A DNA stretch of 64,000 nt from the NCBI GenBank assembly GCA_945859605.1, contig OX243825.1, positions 27,842,412 to 27,906,411 on the forward strand, in the 5' to 3' direction. Positions 9,504 to 20,768 of this stretch are shown here, in pieces (within the stretch, counting starts at the first letter, position 1; the number at the start of each line of letters is the position of its first letter). The notes beneath the pieces are model-generated. The model ran no database searches. It was given only the letters and a program-made list of their open reading frames with translations, and was not told where the DNA came from. A program made the translations under genes and the position numbers. This DNA comes from Lumbricus rubellus (Eukaryota > Annelida > Clitellata > Crassiclitellata > Lumbricidae).

Positions 9504-12500
9504 ATGTGGAATTCCCTGACCGGCGACATGGACGGAAATGCCGCCGGCTTTCCGACGACTCCTCCGACCGCCGTCAGACGAAGGAGGGACCTCTTGGTCG
9601 ATTATGAGGTCGAGTCCAGCCAATTCCTGGAGAAAATCGAATTCGAAGATGTCCCGAAGAAGGATCGCAAGAGCTTCCTGGTTCCGGGAATGGACGTCGG
9701 CCAATTGGAATCGAAGGTCATGGAGAACGTCAGTCGCATGGTCGGTGAAAAGAAGAATCCTATGAAGCCCGGAAAATTCGATGGAACTGGATCCCTCGAG
9801 TCCTTCCTGGCACAATTTGACGTGTGCGCAAGGCACAACCGATGGACTGCAGACGATAAAGTCGACTTCCTCCGTTGCTCCTTGGAGAAGGCGGCAACGC
9901 AGCTGCTATGGGACTTCGGAGCCAGCACCGAAGTCACGTATGAACAGCTCGTCGAGAGGCTACGCCAGCGGTATGGATCGGAGGGTCAGGCCGAGACCTT
10001 TCGAGCCCAACTCTACTATCGCCGACAGCGAACTGATGAAACTCTCGGCGACTTGCTGCACGATATCCGGAGACTCGTCGTCCTCGCCTACCCTGTACCG
10101 TCCAACGAAACGACGGAAATTCTCGCGAAAGACGCCTTCCTGGAAGCAATCCGCGACCGGGAGCTGTCCCTCAAGGTGAGAGAACGAGAACCGAAGACCA
10201 TCGACGAGGCGTATCGAACAGCTCTACGCCTGTCCGCGTATCGACAGACGTCGGACTTGGAGGACCGCCAACGGCCAGCCAATCGGGTGAGAGGAACGCA
10301 AGAGGGCGACGCTGGTAGTCAGCTTCAGTCGCAACTGGACGGCTTCTTCGCTTCGCAACGTAAGTGGCAACAAGATATGGAAGGAAAGATCTGCCGACAA
10401 CTGGACGAACTCCGAAGCTCGTATCGGACGAGTTTCGACGCCGAACGAACGGTTCCATCTACCGTTCCGGCTCCTTCTTCCCCGTCTCGAGGGAATGCTT
10501 CAGGTGGTCCCGGACGCGGGATAACCTGCTTCAACTGCGGACAGGTGGGTCACGTGGCTCGCCGGTGCCGCCAGCGTCAGCAGTTCTCCAACCGCCGTGA
10601 CGACACACGCACATCGGACCCACCGATGCCGGAACAGAACGGAACAACCGTCACGAACCATACAACGAGAGTCAGAGCTTCGGGTGTGACGAACAACGCG
10701 ATCTACATCCGTGGAACGATCAACGGACAACAAAGAAATTGCATAGTGGACACTGGGTCGGAGGTAAGCCTCGTTCCCTCTGCTGATGTTGATGGTTTGA
10801 CGCTCCAGCCTAGCGCTCGCATTCTTTTGGCTGCCAATGGGACGCAGATTAGAGTTTTGGGTCAGCTCGATACCCCGATTGTGATTTCTAGAGGATTTTC
10901 CATTGGCACTAGTTTTCTTGTCTCTGACCAGATTGGTGAACCAATGCTTGGCATGGATTGGTTGAGGCAGCATCGTTGTCGCTTGGGTTTTGGACAAGGC
11001 GCACTTTTTATTGGTCGACGCCGCATCCCTTTGGTTAAGGGCAATGGCTCGCTTTGGTGTCGCAGGGTTATGGTTGCCGAAGAGACAACTGTCCTTCCTC
11101 GCTCGCAGTGCGACATCCCTTGCAAAACTCAGTATCGTAATTTCACAACCTCCGCACAGGCGTGGATGACTGAATCCAAGGAGATCCAGCCCGGTGTGCA
11201 TGTAGCCCGAGTTGTGTTGGATGATGATGCTGATGTTGTTTGCATTCGTGTGGTGAATTTAAATGAACAACCTGCCCTGTTAGCGACCGACCAAATGTTA
11301 GGCGATTTGCACCCCGTAGAGGTCGAAATAAGGGAAGGCAATGGGAGACAGACGGGTGCCACTGACGACAATTCTCTGGTCGGGACGCTCATGGACGACA
11401 TTTCTGAGGATGTCCCGGCGGATGTGAAGGAACGGCTGAAGGAGTTATTGGTTGAATATGAAAGCATTTTCTCGACCACTGACCATGACTTGGGAAGGAC
11501 TATGATCTCTCAGCATAGAATCGATACGGGGGACTCTCGTCCCGTGAGACAATCCTTGCGTAGGCAACCGCTTCCGTATCAGGCTGCTATTGACGCGCAA
11601 CTGGACCAAATGTTGGCCACTGGGGTGGTTGAACCTGCTGCCAGCGAGTGGGCCGCCAACGTGGTCCTCGCTAAGAAGAAAGACGGTTCGTTGAGATTTT
11701 GTATCGATTACCGCAAACTTAACAATTTGACTCGGAAGGATTCCTATCCTCTTCCTAGAATTGATGCTTGTCTTGATGGTTTGTCGGGCGCCGGGTGGTT
11801 CAGCACTCTGGACTTGCGCAGCGGGTATCATCAGGTCATGATGAATCCAGGTGACTCGGATAAGACTGCTTTCATCACTCGGCGAGGAACTTTTCGTTGG
11901 CGGGTCATGCCCTTCGGCCTATGTAACGCGCCGGCCACCTTCCAGCGGCTTATGGACATCGTTCTCTCTGGGTTGAACTTCGAATTGTGTTTGGTGTACT
12001 TGGACGACGTGATAATTTTCAGCAGTACCGCAGACCAACATTTGGACAGACTGGGACAGGTCTTCGCGAGGCTTAAAGGTGCCAATCTGAAACTGAAGCC
12101 TAGCAAGTGTCACCTGTTCAGACGCACCGTATCCTTCCTTGGACACGTAGTGACGGCGGAGGGGATTTCTGTTGACCCGTCCAAGGTACTGGCGGTAACC
12201 GAGTGGCTCACGCCCAGATGTTTGAAGGAGGTGCGGGCGTTCGTAGGACTTTGCTCCTACTACCGCAAGTTCATTCGGGGTTTCTCTATGGTCGCCTCAC
12301 CCCTGTTCGCTCTGATGAGGAAGGAACAGCCGTTCCTGTGGGGAGACGACTGCCAGGATGCGTTCGACCGCTTAAAGGAAGCGTTGACTACAGCTCCCGT
12401 GCTCAGCCTACCGATGGACGATGCTGCCTACACTCTGGACTGTGATGCCTCTGATGTCGGAATTGGTGAGGTACTTTCCCAGAATATCGACGGCGAGGAA

Positions 12501-14465
12501 CGGGTGATTGCGTATGGCAGCCGGTTGTTCTCCGCGGCCGAACGAAACTATTGCATTACCCGAAAGGAATTGCTGGCCGTGGTGAACTTTACCCAAATCT
12601 TTCGCCAGTACCTGCTGGGCAGGAGGTTCACCCTCCGAACGGACCATGCCGCGCTGAGATGGCTGCAACACACCCCCGAACCAATCGGTCAACAAGGACG
12701 ATGGCTGGAGAAGTTATCCGAGTTCGACTTCGAAATACTGCATCGACCTGGACGCAAGCATGGCAACGCCGACGCCTTGTCCAGAAGGCCGTGCCGACAG
12801 TGTCATTGGGAGGAAGCTGATGCTACGGATCACTTCGTGCGAGAGGTGACCGAGGTGGTGACGGAGAGCGACAGTACGACCGACATCGTGAAATCACAGA
12901 AGGAGGATCCTGTTCTAAGCCTAGTCCGAATTTGGCTGAGCGAAGGCATGCCGACCCTGCAAGAAATACTGCAGGAGGGCGAAGCTGTAAAAGTTTATTG
13001 GCACCAGCGAGACAGGTTGTACCTGAGGGACGACGCGATCTACCGACGGACGCCCGACGAGTCGGAGCAGGTACTCGTGCCAAAGGACCTTCAGAAGGAC
13101 TACTTGAAGTTGGCGCATACCGGCGTAACCGGTGGACACCTGGGTGTCCGACGAACCCGATGGCAGGTTCGCCGGAGAGCCTATTGGGTAGGGTGGTCCC
13201 GAGATGTGAAGAGGTTTTGCCAACACTGCGACGGGTGCTGTCGGTACCGACGGGGCGCACCGCAAAGACAAGGTCCTCTGCAGCCCATGACCTGTGGAGA
13301 GCCGTGGGAGAGAGTCAGTGTGGATGTGACCGGCCCACATCCGAGGAGCAGGCGAGGCAACATCTACATTTTGACCATGATGGACAACTTCTCGAAATTC
13401 GCCGAAGCTGTTCCGATGCCCAATCAGGAGGCAACCACGGTGGCGAAGGCCTTGGTGGAAACGATCGTCGTTCACTTCGGAGCGCCACTTCAGCTTTTGA
13501 CGGACCAAGGAAGAAACTTCGAGGGAAAGGTGTTCCACGAAATGTGTCGGCTCCTGGAGATAGACAAAGTCCGGACGTCCAGCTATCGACCTCAGACCAA
13601 CGGCATGATCGAGAGATACCACCGCACGCTCAATTCGATGTTGGGAAAGGTGGTGAGCGAGAATCAACGGGACTGGGACGAGCACCTCCCGTACGTGGCC
13701 GCAGCTTACCGGGCCTCGATTCATGACGTAACTGGGTTCTCACCGAACTATCTCATTTTCGGCAAGGAGAACCGGGCACCACTGGATCTTGTGTACGGGC
13801 CGCCGGAACCAACCGAGGAAAGCGGAACCACATACTCCACCTACGTGGCCGAAATGTCTGAGAGGTTCACGAAGGCGTACGACGCGGCAAGACGAAGTCT
13901 CGGGAAGAACGCCGAGAGACGCAAGCACGGCTACGACTTGCGAGTGCGCCCTGCAAAGTTCGAGGAGGGCGACTGGGTCTACTACTTCAGCCCACGAAAA
14001 TTCGTTGGACGCAGCCCGAAGTTTCAGCGTAATTTCACTGGGCCATTCAGGATCCTGCGAGCGTGCGGTCCGGTCAACTTCCTCCTCCAAAGGTCGCCGA
14101 AGGCCAAGCCCTTCGTGTCGCACGTCGATAAACTCCGCCACTGCTTCGGGCGGACGAAAGGACAATGGAGCGAGACGGGAGCAGGGGTGACCAATGGACC
14201 ACCCGCGGAAGCAGCGAACGGTGCCACAGCACCTTCGAGCCGTCGGCCAGGGCACCGTTGGAAAGGAACGCTTGCAGAGGAAGGAGCGACCTACAGGGAT
14301 CGATACGGCGCGGAAGATGGAAGAGCAGCCATACCGGTCGTCAATCAACCAAGGAACAGAACGCCTGCAACGGAAGGAAATTCGCATGACGGAAACTCCG
14401 ACGAAGCGAGGGCCGTTCCCGGTCGACCTCGGCGCTCCACTCGCCGACCAGCCCGGTTCCAGTAG
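9504..14465 (+). CDS. Gypsy-1 Gag-Pol polyprotein (1653 aa)
   Basis: One ATG-started ORF encodes all functions needed for retrotransposition. Order: a Gag domain (about residues 85-230); a CCHC zinc knuckle CFNCGQVGHVARRC near 342; an aspartic protease with DTGS near 416; a reverse transcriptase with LDLRSGYHQV and YLDD near 832; RNase H with DCDASDVGIG near 981; an integrase zinc finger (HTGVTGGH near 1205, then CQHC); and the integrase core, Asp near 1274, Asp near 1334 and Glu near 1370, with 35 residues between the last two. A GPY/F-type module (FTGPFRIL...HVDKLR) closes it; there is no chromodomain. All catalytic residues I looked for are present. Gag and Pol are fused without a frameshift. 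The ATG lies 80 bp after the LTR and matches the gypsy-2 start (MWNS). Confidence 0.95.
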   Translation: MWNSLTGDMDGNAAGFPTTPPTAVRRRRDLLVDYEVESSQFLEKIEFEDVPKKDRKSFLVPGMDVGQLESKVMENVSRMVGEKKNPMKPGKFDGTGSLESFLAQFDVCARHNRWTADDKVDFLRCSLEKAATQLLWDFGASTEVTYEQLVERLRQRYGSEGQAETFRAQLYYRRQRTDETLGDLLHDIRRLVVLAYPVPSNETTEILAKDAFLEAIRDRELSLKVREREPKTIDEAYRTALRLSAYRQTSDLEDRQRPANRVRGTQEGDAGSQLQSQLDGFFASQRKWQQDMEGKICRQLDELRSSYRTSFDAERTVPSTVPAPSSPSRGNASGGPGRGITCFNCGQVGHVARRCRQRQQFSNRRDDTRTSDPPMPEQNGTTVTNHTTRVRASGVTNNAIYIRGTINGQQRNCIVDTGSEVSLVPSADVDGLTLQPSARILLAANGTQIRVLGQLDTPIVISRGFSIGTSFLVSDQIGEPMLGMDWLRQHRCRLGFGQGALFIGRRRIPLVKGNGSLWCRRVMVAEETTVLPRSQCDIPCKTQYRNFTTSAQAWMTESKEIQPGVHVARVVLDDDADVVCIRVVNLNEQPALLATDQMLGDLHPVEVEIREGNGRQTGATDDNSLVGTLMDDISEDVPADVKERLKELLVEYESIFSTTDHDLGRTMISQHRIDTGDSRPVRQSLRRQPLPYQAAIDAQLDQMLATGVVEPAASEWAANVVLAKKKDGSLRFCIDYRKLNNLTRKDSYPLPRIDACLDGLSGAGWFSTLDLRSGYHQVMMNPGDSDKTAFITRRGTFRWRVMPFGLCNAPATFQRLMDIVLSGLNFELCLVYLDDVIIFSSTADQHLDRLGQVFARLKGANLKLKPSKCHLFRRTVSFLGHVVTAEGISVDPSKVLAVTEWLTPRCLKEVRAFVGLCSYYRKFIRGFSMVASPLFALMRKEQPFLWGDDCQDAFDRLKEALTTAPVLSLPMDDAAYTLDCDASDVGIGEVLSQNIDGEERVIAYGSRLFSAAERNYCITRKELLAVVNFTQIFRQYLLGRRFTLRTDHAALRWLQHTPEPIGQQGRWLEKLSEFDFEILHRPGRKHGNADALSRRPCRQCHWEEADATDHFVREVTEVVTESDSTTDIVKSQKEDPVLSLVRIWLSEGMPTLQEILQEGEAVKVYWHQRDRLYLRDDAIYRRTPDESEQVLVPKDLQKDYLKLAHTGVTGGHLGVRRTRWQVRRRAYWVGWSRDVKRFCQHCDGCCRYRRGAPQRQGPLQPMTCGEPWERVSVDVTGPHPRSRRGNIYILTMMDNFSKFAEAVPMPNQEATTVAKALVETIVVHFGAPLQLLTDQGRNFEGKVFHEMCRLLEIDKVRTSSYRPQTNGMIERYHRTLNSMLGKVVSENQRDWDEHLPYVAAAYRASIHDVTGFSPNYLIFGKENRAPLDLVYGPPEPTEESGTTYSTYVAEMSERFTKAYDAARRSLGKNAERRKHGYDLRVRPAKFEEGDWVYYFSPRKFVGRSPKFQRNFTGPFRILRACGPVNFLLQRSPKAKPFVSHVDKLRHCFGRTKGQWSETGAGVTNGPPAEAANGATAPSSRRPGHRWKGTLAEEGATYRDRYGAEDGRAAIPVVNQPRNRTPATEGNSHDGNSDEARAVPGRPRRSTRRPARFQ

Positions 14466-15760
14466 ACGGCGCCCGGTTCCGCGAGCGATGGCGGTAAAGT
14501 TCCGCACGCTGATCTGCGGAAAGAAGTTCTGGGTGTGTAGTTTTTCCTTAGTGCACGACGACAGCGACCTCGGTCGCTGCGGACATTCCGTGCCTAAGTA
14601 GAAAGGGATAAAATTGGTTAAAAGCAGTTCCTTTTTATTGCCAAAAAGAGGGATTTTTCATTTCAAGTGACGAAGAAAATTGCGATGCATTTTCTTTGTG
14701 AGAAGCAAACATTTTTTTTCATAAAGACGCATTTTCTTTTCCTTGAGAAAACGATATTCGGTTTTTTTTAAAGGAGAATTTTTGTGGTGAGAGTCATTTT
14801 TATTGTGAAAAACATTAATTTTGTGAAGAAGAAGCATTTTCTTGTAAAAACGAAGCATTCTGTTTTTGGACTGAGATTGTGCTGTCTTACTGGGCGTAGG
14901 TCTATTCGTTTTTAATCTTTATATTTTAATCGTGGCTAGTTTTGCTAGCATTCTGTGTAAACGTAGGTCTAGTGTTGTGATTTGATGTAATGGACACTTT
15001 TGTATAAGGCTACGCCATATTGATATGTTTTGTCCAATGACTTGTGAACGGGTCTAAAACCCCGTGGCCCTTAGTTAAGACTTTTAGTGTTAATTTTATT
15101 AATGTCATTGTTTAAAGTTGTTGAGAGGAAAAAAAAACAGAGGGGGTTGTGCCCAGACAGGCACTCCGCACCCAATAAAAAAAAAAAAAAGGCCGGGGGT
15201 TGTGCACGAAAGGCACTTCGTACCCGAAGGAGAAAAAAAAACCGGGGGTTGTGCCCAGACAGGCACTCCGTACCCAAAGTGGCGAACTTTGAGCCGCTGC
15301 GCTTAATTGCGCGAATTCGAATAGCCGAATGATGGCTTTTAATTTCTATTTTGATAAATCAGTTTTAATGCCGCACTGGTTCTGTAACGTTTTGCGGCGG
15401 ATGTCTGTTTAATTAAGTAGTTGACTGTTAGCGTTGTTTACATGGCGCTACGGGCGCTATGTAAATGCAGTACTGTATCGCTTGCCCGATTTAAGCGCTT
15501 ACTACGCTTAATGTTGTGCGATTTTTACTAGCTAGTTTTACAAGGCGCTAGATAAATGTTGTATAGGCTCTTTAGCGCTGTGATTCCTGCCAGACCGTAG
15601 CAGCGATAAATTATAGGTTGCATTGATTAATACCGTAGGCCTATGTTATCCCTCCAGCCTAATTTTTTTTCCACGGGCCTCACTGTCCGTTTATTTCTTA
15701 TTTCCTCCCTCAGTGCTGGGCCCCTGCTTACTTCGAGGGGTCCTCGAAAATTTGGTCAGG
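14466..15760 (+). other. Gypsy-1 3' non-coding region
   Basis: No conserved ORF follows the stop. Three copies of a roughly 50-bp unit (GTTGTGCCCAGACAGGCAC and variants, each followed by an A-rich run) lie at about 15140-15275. The rest is T- and A-rich. Confidence 0.7.
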
Positions 15761-15767
15761 GGGGGGG
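15757..15767 (+). other. Gypsy-1 polypurine tract
   Basis: A CAGGGGGGGGG run abuts the 3' LTR, the place where plus-strand DNA synthesis is primed in LTR retrotransposons. Confidence 0.65.
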
Positions 15768-17352
15768 TGTTGAAGTTTGGGGAGGCTATTTTTAGCCTAC
15801 GACCGGAGAGGCGTGGCCTAGCGACCTTAGCCTACGACCTGGGGGCGGGGCCTGACGACCTTAGCCTAGCGACCTTAGCCTACGACCTGGAGGCGTGGCC
15901 TAACGACCTTAGGCTAGCGACCTTAGCCTACGACCGGGGAGGCGTGGCCTGACGACCTTAGCCTAGCGACCTTAGCCTACGACCGGGGAGGCGTGGCCTG
16001 ACGACCTTAGCCTACGACCTGGAGGCGTGGCCTGACGACCTTAGCCTAGCGACCTTAGCCTACGACCGGGGGGGCGTGGCCTGACGACCTTAGCCTAGCG
16101 ACCTTAGCCTACGACCGGGGAGGCGTGGCCTGACGACCTTAGCCTACGACCTGGAGGCGTGGCCTGACGACCTTAGCCTACGACCTGGAGGCGTGGCCTG
16201 ACGACCTTAGCCTAGCGACCTTAGCCTACGACCGGAGGGGCGTGGCCTGACGACCTTAGCCCACGCGGGAGAGTATATAACAAAAGGTCGCTGCCCAACG
16301 TTGTTCAGTCTGAGTTCTTGTTATTGATTCTTGGTTCTTGGGTTGTCGTACGGTCGTTGTTGTAAATACTAGACGTTCGATACGAGAGGAAAACGAGGAA
16401 GCCGAGATACTTCGAGAGAGAAAGAGAGATAGAGGAAAACGAGGAAGCCGAGGTATTTCGAGACAGACACGACCGTCTGTCCTGTCTTCGACTACGATCG
16501 ACGGTTGGTGCTGCAGGTCTGTCCTGCCCTTCGACTACGATCCGCGGCTGGTGCTGCAGGGACAGACTCGACCGTCTGTCCTGTCTTCGACTACGATCAA
16601 CGGTTGGTGCTGCAGGTCTGTCCTGCCCTTCGACTACGATCCGCGGCTGGTGCTGCAGGGACAGACACGACCGTCTGTCCTGTCTTCGACTACGATCAAC
16701 GGTTGGTGCTGCAGGTCTGTCCTGCCCTTCGACTACGATCCGCGGCTGGTGCTGCAGGGACAGACTCGACCGTCTGTCCTGTCTTCGACTACGATCAACG
16801 GTTGGTGCTGCAGGTCTGTCCTGCCCTTCGACTACGATCCGCGGCTGGTGCTGCAGGGACAGACACGACCGTCTGTCCTGTCTTCGACTACGATCAACGG
16901 TTGGTGCTGCAGGTCTGTCCTGCCCTTCGACTACGATCCGCGGCTGGTGCTGCAGGGACAGACACGACCGTCTGTCCTGTCTTCGACTACGATCAACGGT
17001 TGGTGCTGCAGGTCTGTCCTGCCCTTCGACTACGATCAACGGTTGGTGCTGCAGGTCTGTCCTGCCCTTCGACTACGATCCGCGGCTGGTGCTGCAGGGA
17101 CAGACTCGACCGTCTGTCCTGTCTTCGACTACGATCAACGGTTGGTGCTGCAGGTCCGTCCTGCCTTCGACGACGATCAACGGCTGGCTCTGCAAGGACC
17201 ACTGTTGCTTCTGAACTAGTACGCTCAAGCCTAGACGGCTAATCTTCAACCTACAATTGAAGTCTTATCCAGCGGACAATTCTACGATACCCGGACGACT
17301 ACGGCTGGTTCTCGGATCCTGGTGAACTTTCGCCCAGCCCTAGTCCGTTACA
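15768..17352 (+). repeat. Gypsy-1 3' LTR (1585 bp)
   Basis: Same length as the 5' LTR with seven single-base differences seen. It ends CA at 17351-17352 and is followed by the ATAA target duplication. Confidence 0.95.
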
Positions 17353-17356
17353 ATAA

Positions 17357-17901
17357 CACCAACATTTGCTCAGCCACAACTATATTTCAATGTAGGTACT
17401 CATCCAACAAATAGAAACTTATCAATTAGGCTTAGGCTACAGTAGGCTAACAGTCTTCAGAAAAACCGTTGTTTACGCTCGCAATTGAAATTTCAATTGC
17501 GTGTATAATGAAGTTGCAGGAACTATTGGTAGCAAAAAGAGAAACATTCTCTTGTCATTGGAAACTTAAGTATGATTAGGTTATTGGATACAGGTTAGGC
17601 CTACATCATGTTAAGAAGCAAGCTTATCAAATGCAAAATTGGCTAAAAGGTTTCGGTGCTTAAAATGCACAACACTGCCGAGAATTATTCTCGGCAGTGA
17701 TAAGCAAAAAGCATATTTAAAAGCATAATGTTAGGTAATCAATTAATTTAACTGCAATCACTCATGTCTTGTTCGCTTCTGTTTGCAATTTGTGACTTGC
17801 TCTTGCAAAAGCATGCAGAAATCGCAAATGATTAAGCAGAGGAAAATCGATAAAAGTTTTGATTAGGCCTATCGTTTTATTCGCCTAAGTAAACAAGATT
17901 A
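17357..17901. repeat. Duplicated downstream flank of gene A (left part)
   Basis: From about 17392 (GTAGGTACTCATCCAACAAA) this stretch aligns with 48548-48979 downstream of gene C. The two share CAGGAACTATTGGTAGCAAA and AAATGCAAAATTGGCT, among others. The similarity is broken at 17902 by gypsy-2 and resumes at 25088. No ORF is conserved. Confidence 0.8.
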
Positions 17902-19037
17902 TGTAGAGAACGGGGGCTGGGCGAAGACCCAGGATGACCAATACCAACCCCGGTCGTCAGGTACCCTTGCAGTCCGCGGAGTCCACTTTAGCGGTAGACT
18001 AAAGATTAGCCGACTAGGCTTGAACACGTTTTATTGAAGAATCACAGTTTATTGAAGAATCACAGTTTATGGAAGAATCACAGATTTCACAGCACGATTT
18101 ATGTAGCGCCACGATCAGAGAACAGTAATTGATATAGCGCCCAGATTCGGAAGGTCAGTCGCAACAGAAAGTGAAACGTCAGACAGCAACAACAGATCGG
18201 AATGTCAATAGCGGCAGCTTCTGCAGCGCAAGAGTCCGCGCGTCGTAGCAGCTTTGTCCGTCAGCTAGGTTACGGTAGTCAGGCACCGAACCCCAGTCAT
18301 GTAGAGGGATACCTGAAGAGGCCGATGTTCAAGCTCAAGGCTGGTATTCAGGATTTACCCCCTCTACAACAGTATCACTCAACGAACGTTTTACCGTCCG
18401 TCAAGCCAGATCATTTAGCCTGACTACTACGCGGTTTAGGCGTTCTTCACCAGGCCATTCGTCTGCCCCGAGCAAGCGTACGAGCGGACTTATATACCCT
18501 GTATGTGTGCTGAAGATGTAGATGTGCTGAAGATGTAGATGTGCTGAAGATGTAGACGTGCTGAAGATGTAGATGGGCTGAAGATGTAGATGTGGGCTGT
18601 AGGCGGCGTAGGCTAGATGCGCTGAAGATGTAGACGTAGGCTATAGGCGGCGTAGGCTAGATGCGCTGAAGATGTAGAAGTAGGCTATAGGCTAGGTATG
18701 CTGAGCAAGTAGATGTGCTGAAGATGTAGATGTGCTGAGGATGTAGATGTGCTGAAGATGTAGATGTGCTGAAGATGTAGATGTGGGCTGTAGGCGGCGT
18801 AGGCTAGATGCGCTGAAGATGTAGACGTAGGCTATAGGCGGCGTAGGCTAGATGCGCTGAAGATGTAGAAGTAGGCTATAGGCTAGGTATGCTGAGCAAG
18901 TAGATGTGCTGAAGATGTAGATGTGCTGTAGATGTGCTGAAGATGTAGATGTGCTGAAGATGTAGATAGGCTGAAGGTATAGATACAGAGCAGGGCAGAC
19001 ACACATACAGACACCCATACAGTGCAAAATCTCTACA
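17902..19037 (-). repeat. Gypsy-2 3' LTR (1136 bp)
   Basis: Bounded by TGTAGAGA and TCTCTACA. It contains a 17-bp repeat (TGTGCTGAAGATGTAGA) at 18505-18990 within a larger duplicated block of about 190 bp. Its sequence is unlike the gypsy-1 LTR. Confidence 0.93.
18202..18423 (+). CDS. Antisense 73-aa ORF inside gypsy-2 LTR (doubtful)
   Basis: An ATG-started frame (MSIAAASAAQESARRSS...) runs against the direction of the element and is identical in the other LTR at 24252-24473. I recognise no domain. It may simply be a chance open frame, though it ends just before the sense TATA box and could belong to an antisense LTR transcript. Confidence 0.2.
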   Translation: MSIAAASAAQESARRSSFVRQLGYGSQAPNPSHVEGYLKRPMFKLKAGIQDLPPLQQYHSTNVLPSVKPDHLA

Positions 19038-20105
19038 CGGCTCCCCCAAAAACAGTCCCCAATTCCACTTTGGGGAGAAAGGAGCAAGGCACTGTCCCCA
19101 AAATTTGACTAAGCATCGGTCTACTGCAATGTCAATAATGCGCGGTCAAAGTTCAATGCACGAAATATTGTTCAGTTCAATACGAATGTTCAAATAACGT
19201 GCTATAATCCGATTCATGTACAAAATTAAACCACTGTTCATTTTTCATTGTTCATGGATAACAGTCGCACAAAATAAATTCTTTCGTAAGGAATTAAGTT
19301 TACACACCGAAAGTCATTTGCAAAACTAATTTTATATAGCGGCATTGTACATGCACAGTTTAAAGTAAGCGTCAACACACGACATGCTAAAATGTTAAGG
19401 CAGATCGCTCATAAACTCACATAACTTCGGTACGCAGAATATCACATAAAACAGAATCGCACCCCTTGGGTTCTGACCACACAACAATTGGTTATTCGTA
19501 AAGAATTAGATCTACATCATAAAGGCGCTAAATAAGCATCGGCATGTTAAAATGCTAGAGCGCATCGCTCATAAAAAGAAAATCGCACCCAATAGGGTTT
19601 CTGATAACCTAGTCCGTTAAATTCAATCAATAATGTTCGCATTATTCGTAGGATTCACACATATAGGGTATCACATAAAAACTAAATCGTTCCCAAGTGG
19701 ATTTTGATTATCCAGAACAAATTAGCAGTTGGCTATTCACGAAGGATTATAAGAACGGTGCTAATTAAGCATCGGCGCATTGTTTACAAGTCTCACATGC
19801 GGGATATCACGTAAAGGCCGACTGTCCGGTGCGATTTGCCCTTCTATCAGCTACAATTAAAACGTTACTGTTCGTTATCGGTGGATTTTAAACACAACAA
19901 TAATCATGCCCGCAAGACTAAAACAATGTGGGACAAACAGTCCCTCATCCCAATTAACGGTCCCACAGTAACCCCGTAGACCACAACCATCTAACAGAAC
20001 TTTTAAAGTCACCTTAGCAAGGTCCCCTTTCTTTCGTTAGAATTCCGTTGTCCACTGTCCCTGGTCCAGCGAAGAAGGTTCAGGTCGGTTCATCTGTAGG
20101 TCAGT
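19038..20105 (-). other. Gypsy-2 3' non-coding region with polypurine tract
   Basis: Next to the LTR, the element strand reads TTTTTGGGGGAGCCG, a likely polypurine tract. The rest holds degenerate repeats around GCATCGGCATGTTAAAATGC and ATCGCACCC. No coding frame is convincing. Confidence 0.6.
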
Positions 20106-20768
20106 TCATTTATCGGTCGGTTCATCTTTGATTGGTCCATCGTGGTTCGGTTCATCGTTGATTGGTCTATCGTCGTTCGGTTCGTCGTCGATCCAGATTA
20201 CGTCGGATGGCAGCAACGCTGGGGGTAAGGCAGGGGGAAGGCACCCCTGGTAGACGCCGAGGAGAAGGTCGGGGGTCCAGTGTGGGAATTCCATGGAGAG
20301 TAGCTCGACGAAACATTCCGCCGACACGATGGTCGCTAGTTCACATCCGCGACGAACGATGCTGGCCATCTCTGCCTGCGTCATCGTAGGGCCCAAGACT
20401 TTGTCCAGCACGGGATCCGGAACGTTCAGAAGTGAACAGATATCAAACCCACACGCGTCATCGTCCGAACTGTCAAACGTTCCCAGCAGTTCCGTAGGAA
20501 CCAGGTCGCTGCTGCTGGTGGGTTCCACCGTCGCGGAGACAGCCGCCGAGGGCGAAGCTGCGCTGACTTGCGCGCACGTAGAAGAACCTTGCGCGCTGAC
20601 TTGCGCGCACGAAGAAGAACCTTGCGCGCAGACTTGCGCGCACGAAGAAGAACCTTGCGCGCTGACGAAGAGGAAGAGGGACGCCTGCGGACGTAGACTC
20701 GTGCGCCGACAAGGATTCTTGTGCGCACCGACGACGAAGACTTGCGCCGTCCGCCTCGAGATCCTCAC
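20106..20768 (-). CDS. Gypsy-2 second ORF, unknown product (no ATG)
   Basis: A 220-codon frame overlaps the stop of the first ORF by 4 nt. The overlap reads CCAGTGAGGATC, so a GTG could be the first codon, and expression would need a frameshift or reinitiation. It holds an 11-residue repeat (SAQGSSSCAQV, about four copies, from a 33-bp DNA repeat at 20568-20660), then a more ordinary stretch containing MTQAEMASIV and WTPDLLLG, then an acidic tail of repeated DEPN/DGPI units. I recognise no domain; Env and dUTPase motifs are absent. Gypsy-1 has no equivalent. It may be a captured or rapidly evolving accessory ORF, or not translated. Confidence 0.45.
   Translation of the reverse strand: MRISRRTAQVFVVGAHKNPCRRTSLRPQASLFLFVSAQGSSSCAQVCAQGSSSCAQVSAQGSSTCAQVSAASPSAAVSATVEPTSSSDLVPTELLGTFDSSDDDACGFDICSLLNVPDPVLDKVLGPTMTQAEMASIVRRGCELATIVSAECFVELLSMEFPHWTPDLLLGVYQGCLPPALPPALLPSDVIWIDDEPNDDRPINDEPNHDGPIKDEPTDK

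Larger units (their letters stand above)
7839..17352 (+). mobile_element. Gypsy-1: complete Ty3/gypsy LTR retrotransposon
   Basis: A 9.5-kb element with two 1585-bp LTRs that start TG and end CA. It is flanked by a 4-bp duplication ATAA (7835-7838 and 17353-17356). It contains a TGG-starting primer-binding site, one uninterrupted Gag-Pol ORF, a 1.3-kb 3' non-coding region and a G-rich polypurine tract directly before the 3' LTR. I count seven differences between the LTRs (5' LTR positions 8140, 8141, 8198, 8333, 8441, 9011, 9266), so the insertion is young and probably competent. Gypsy-2 is a related element. Confidence 0.95.

Noticed and set aside
9602..14507. Several antisense ORFs across Gag-Pol
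   Set aside because: Shadow frames of the GC-rich coding strand with no recognisable domains; same for frames opposite the gypsy-2 ORF.
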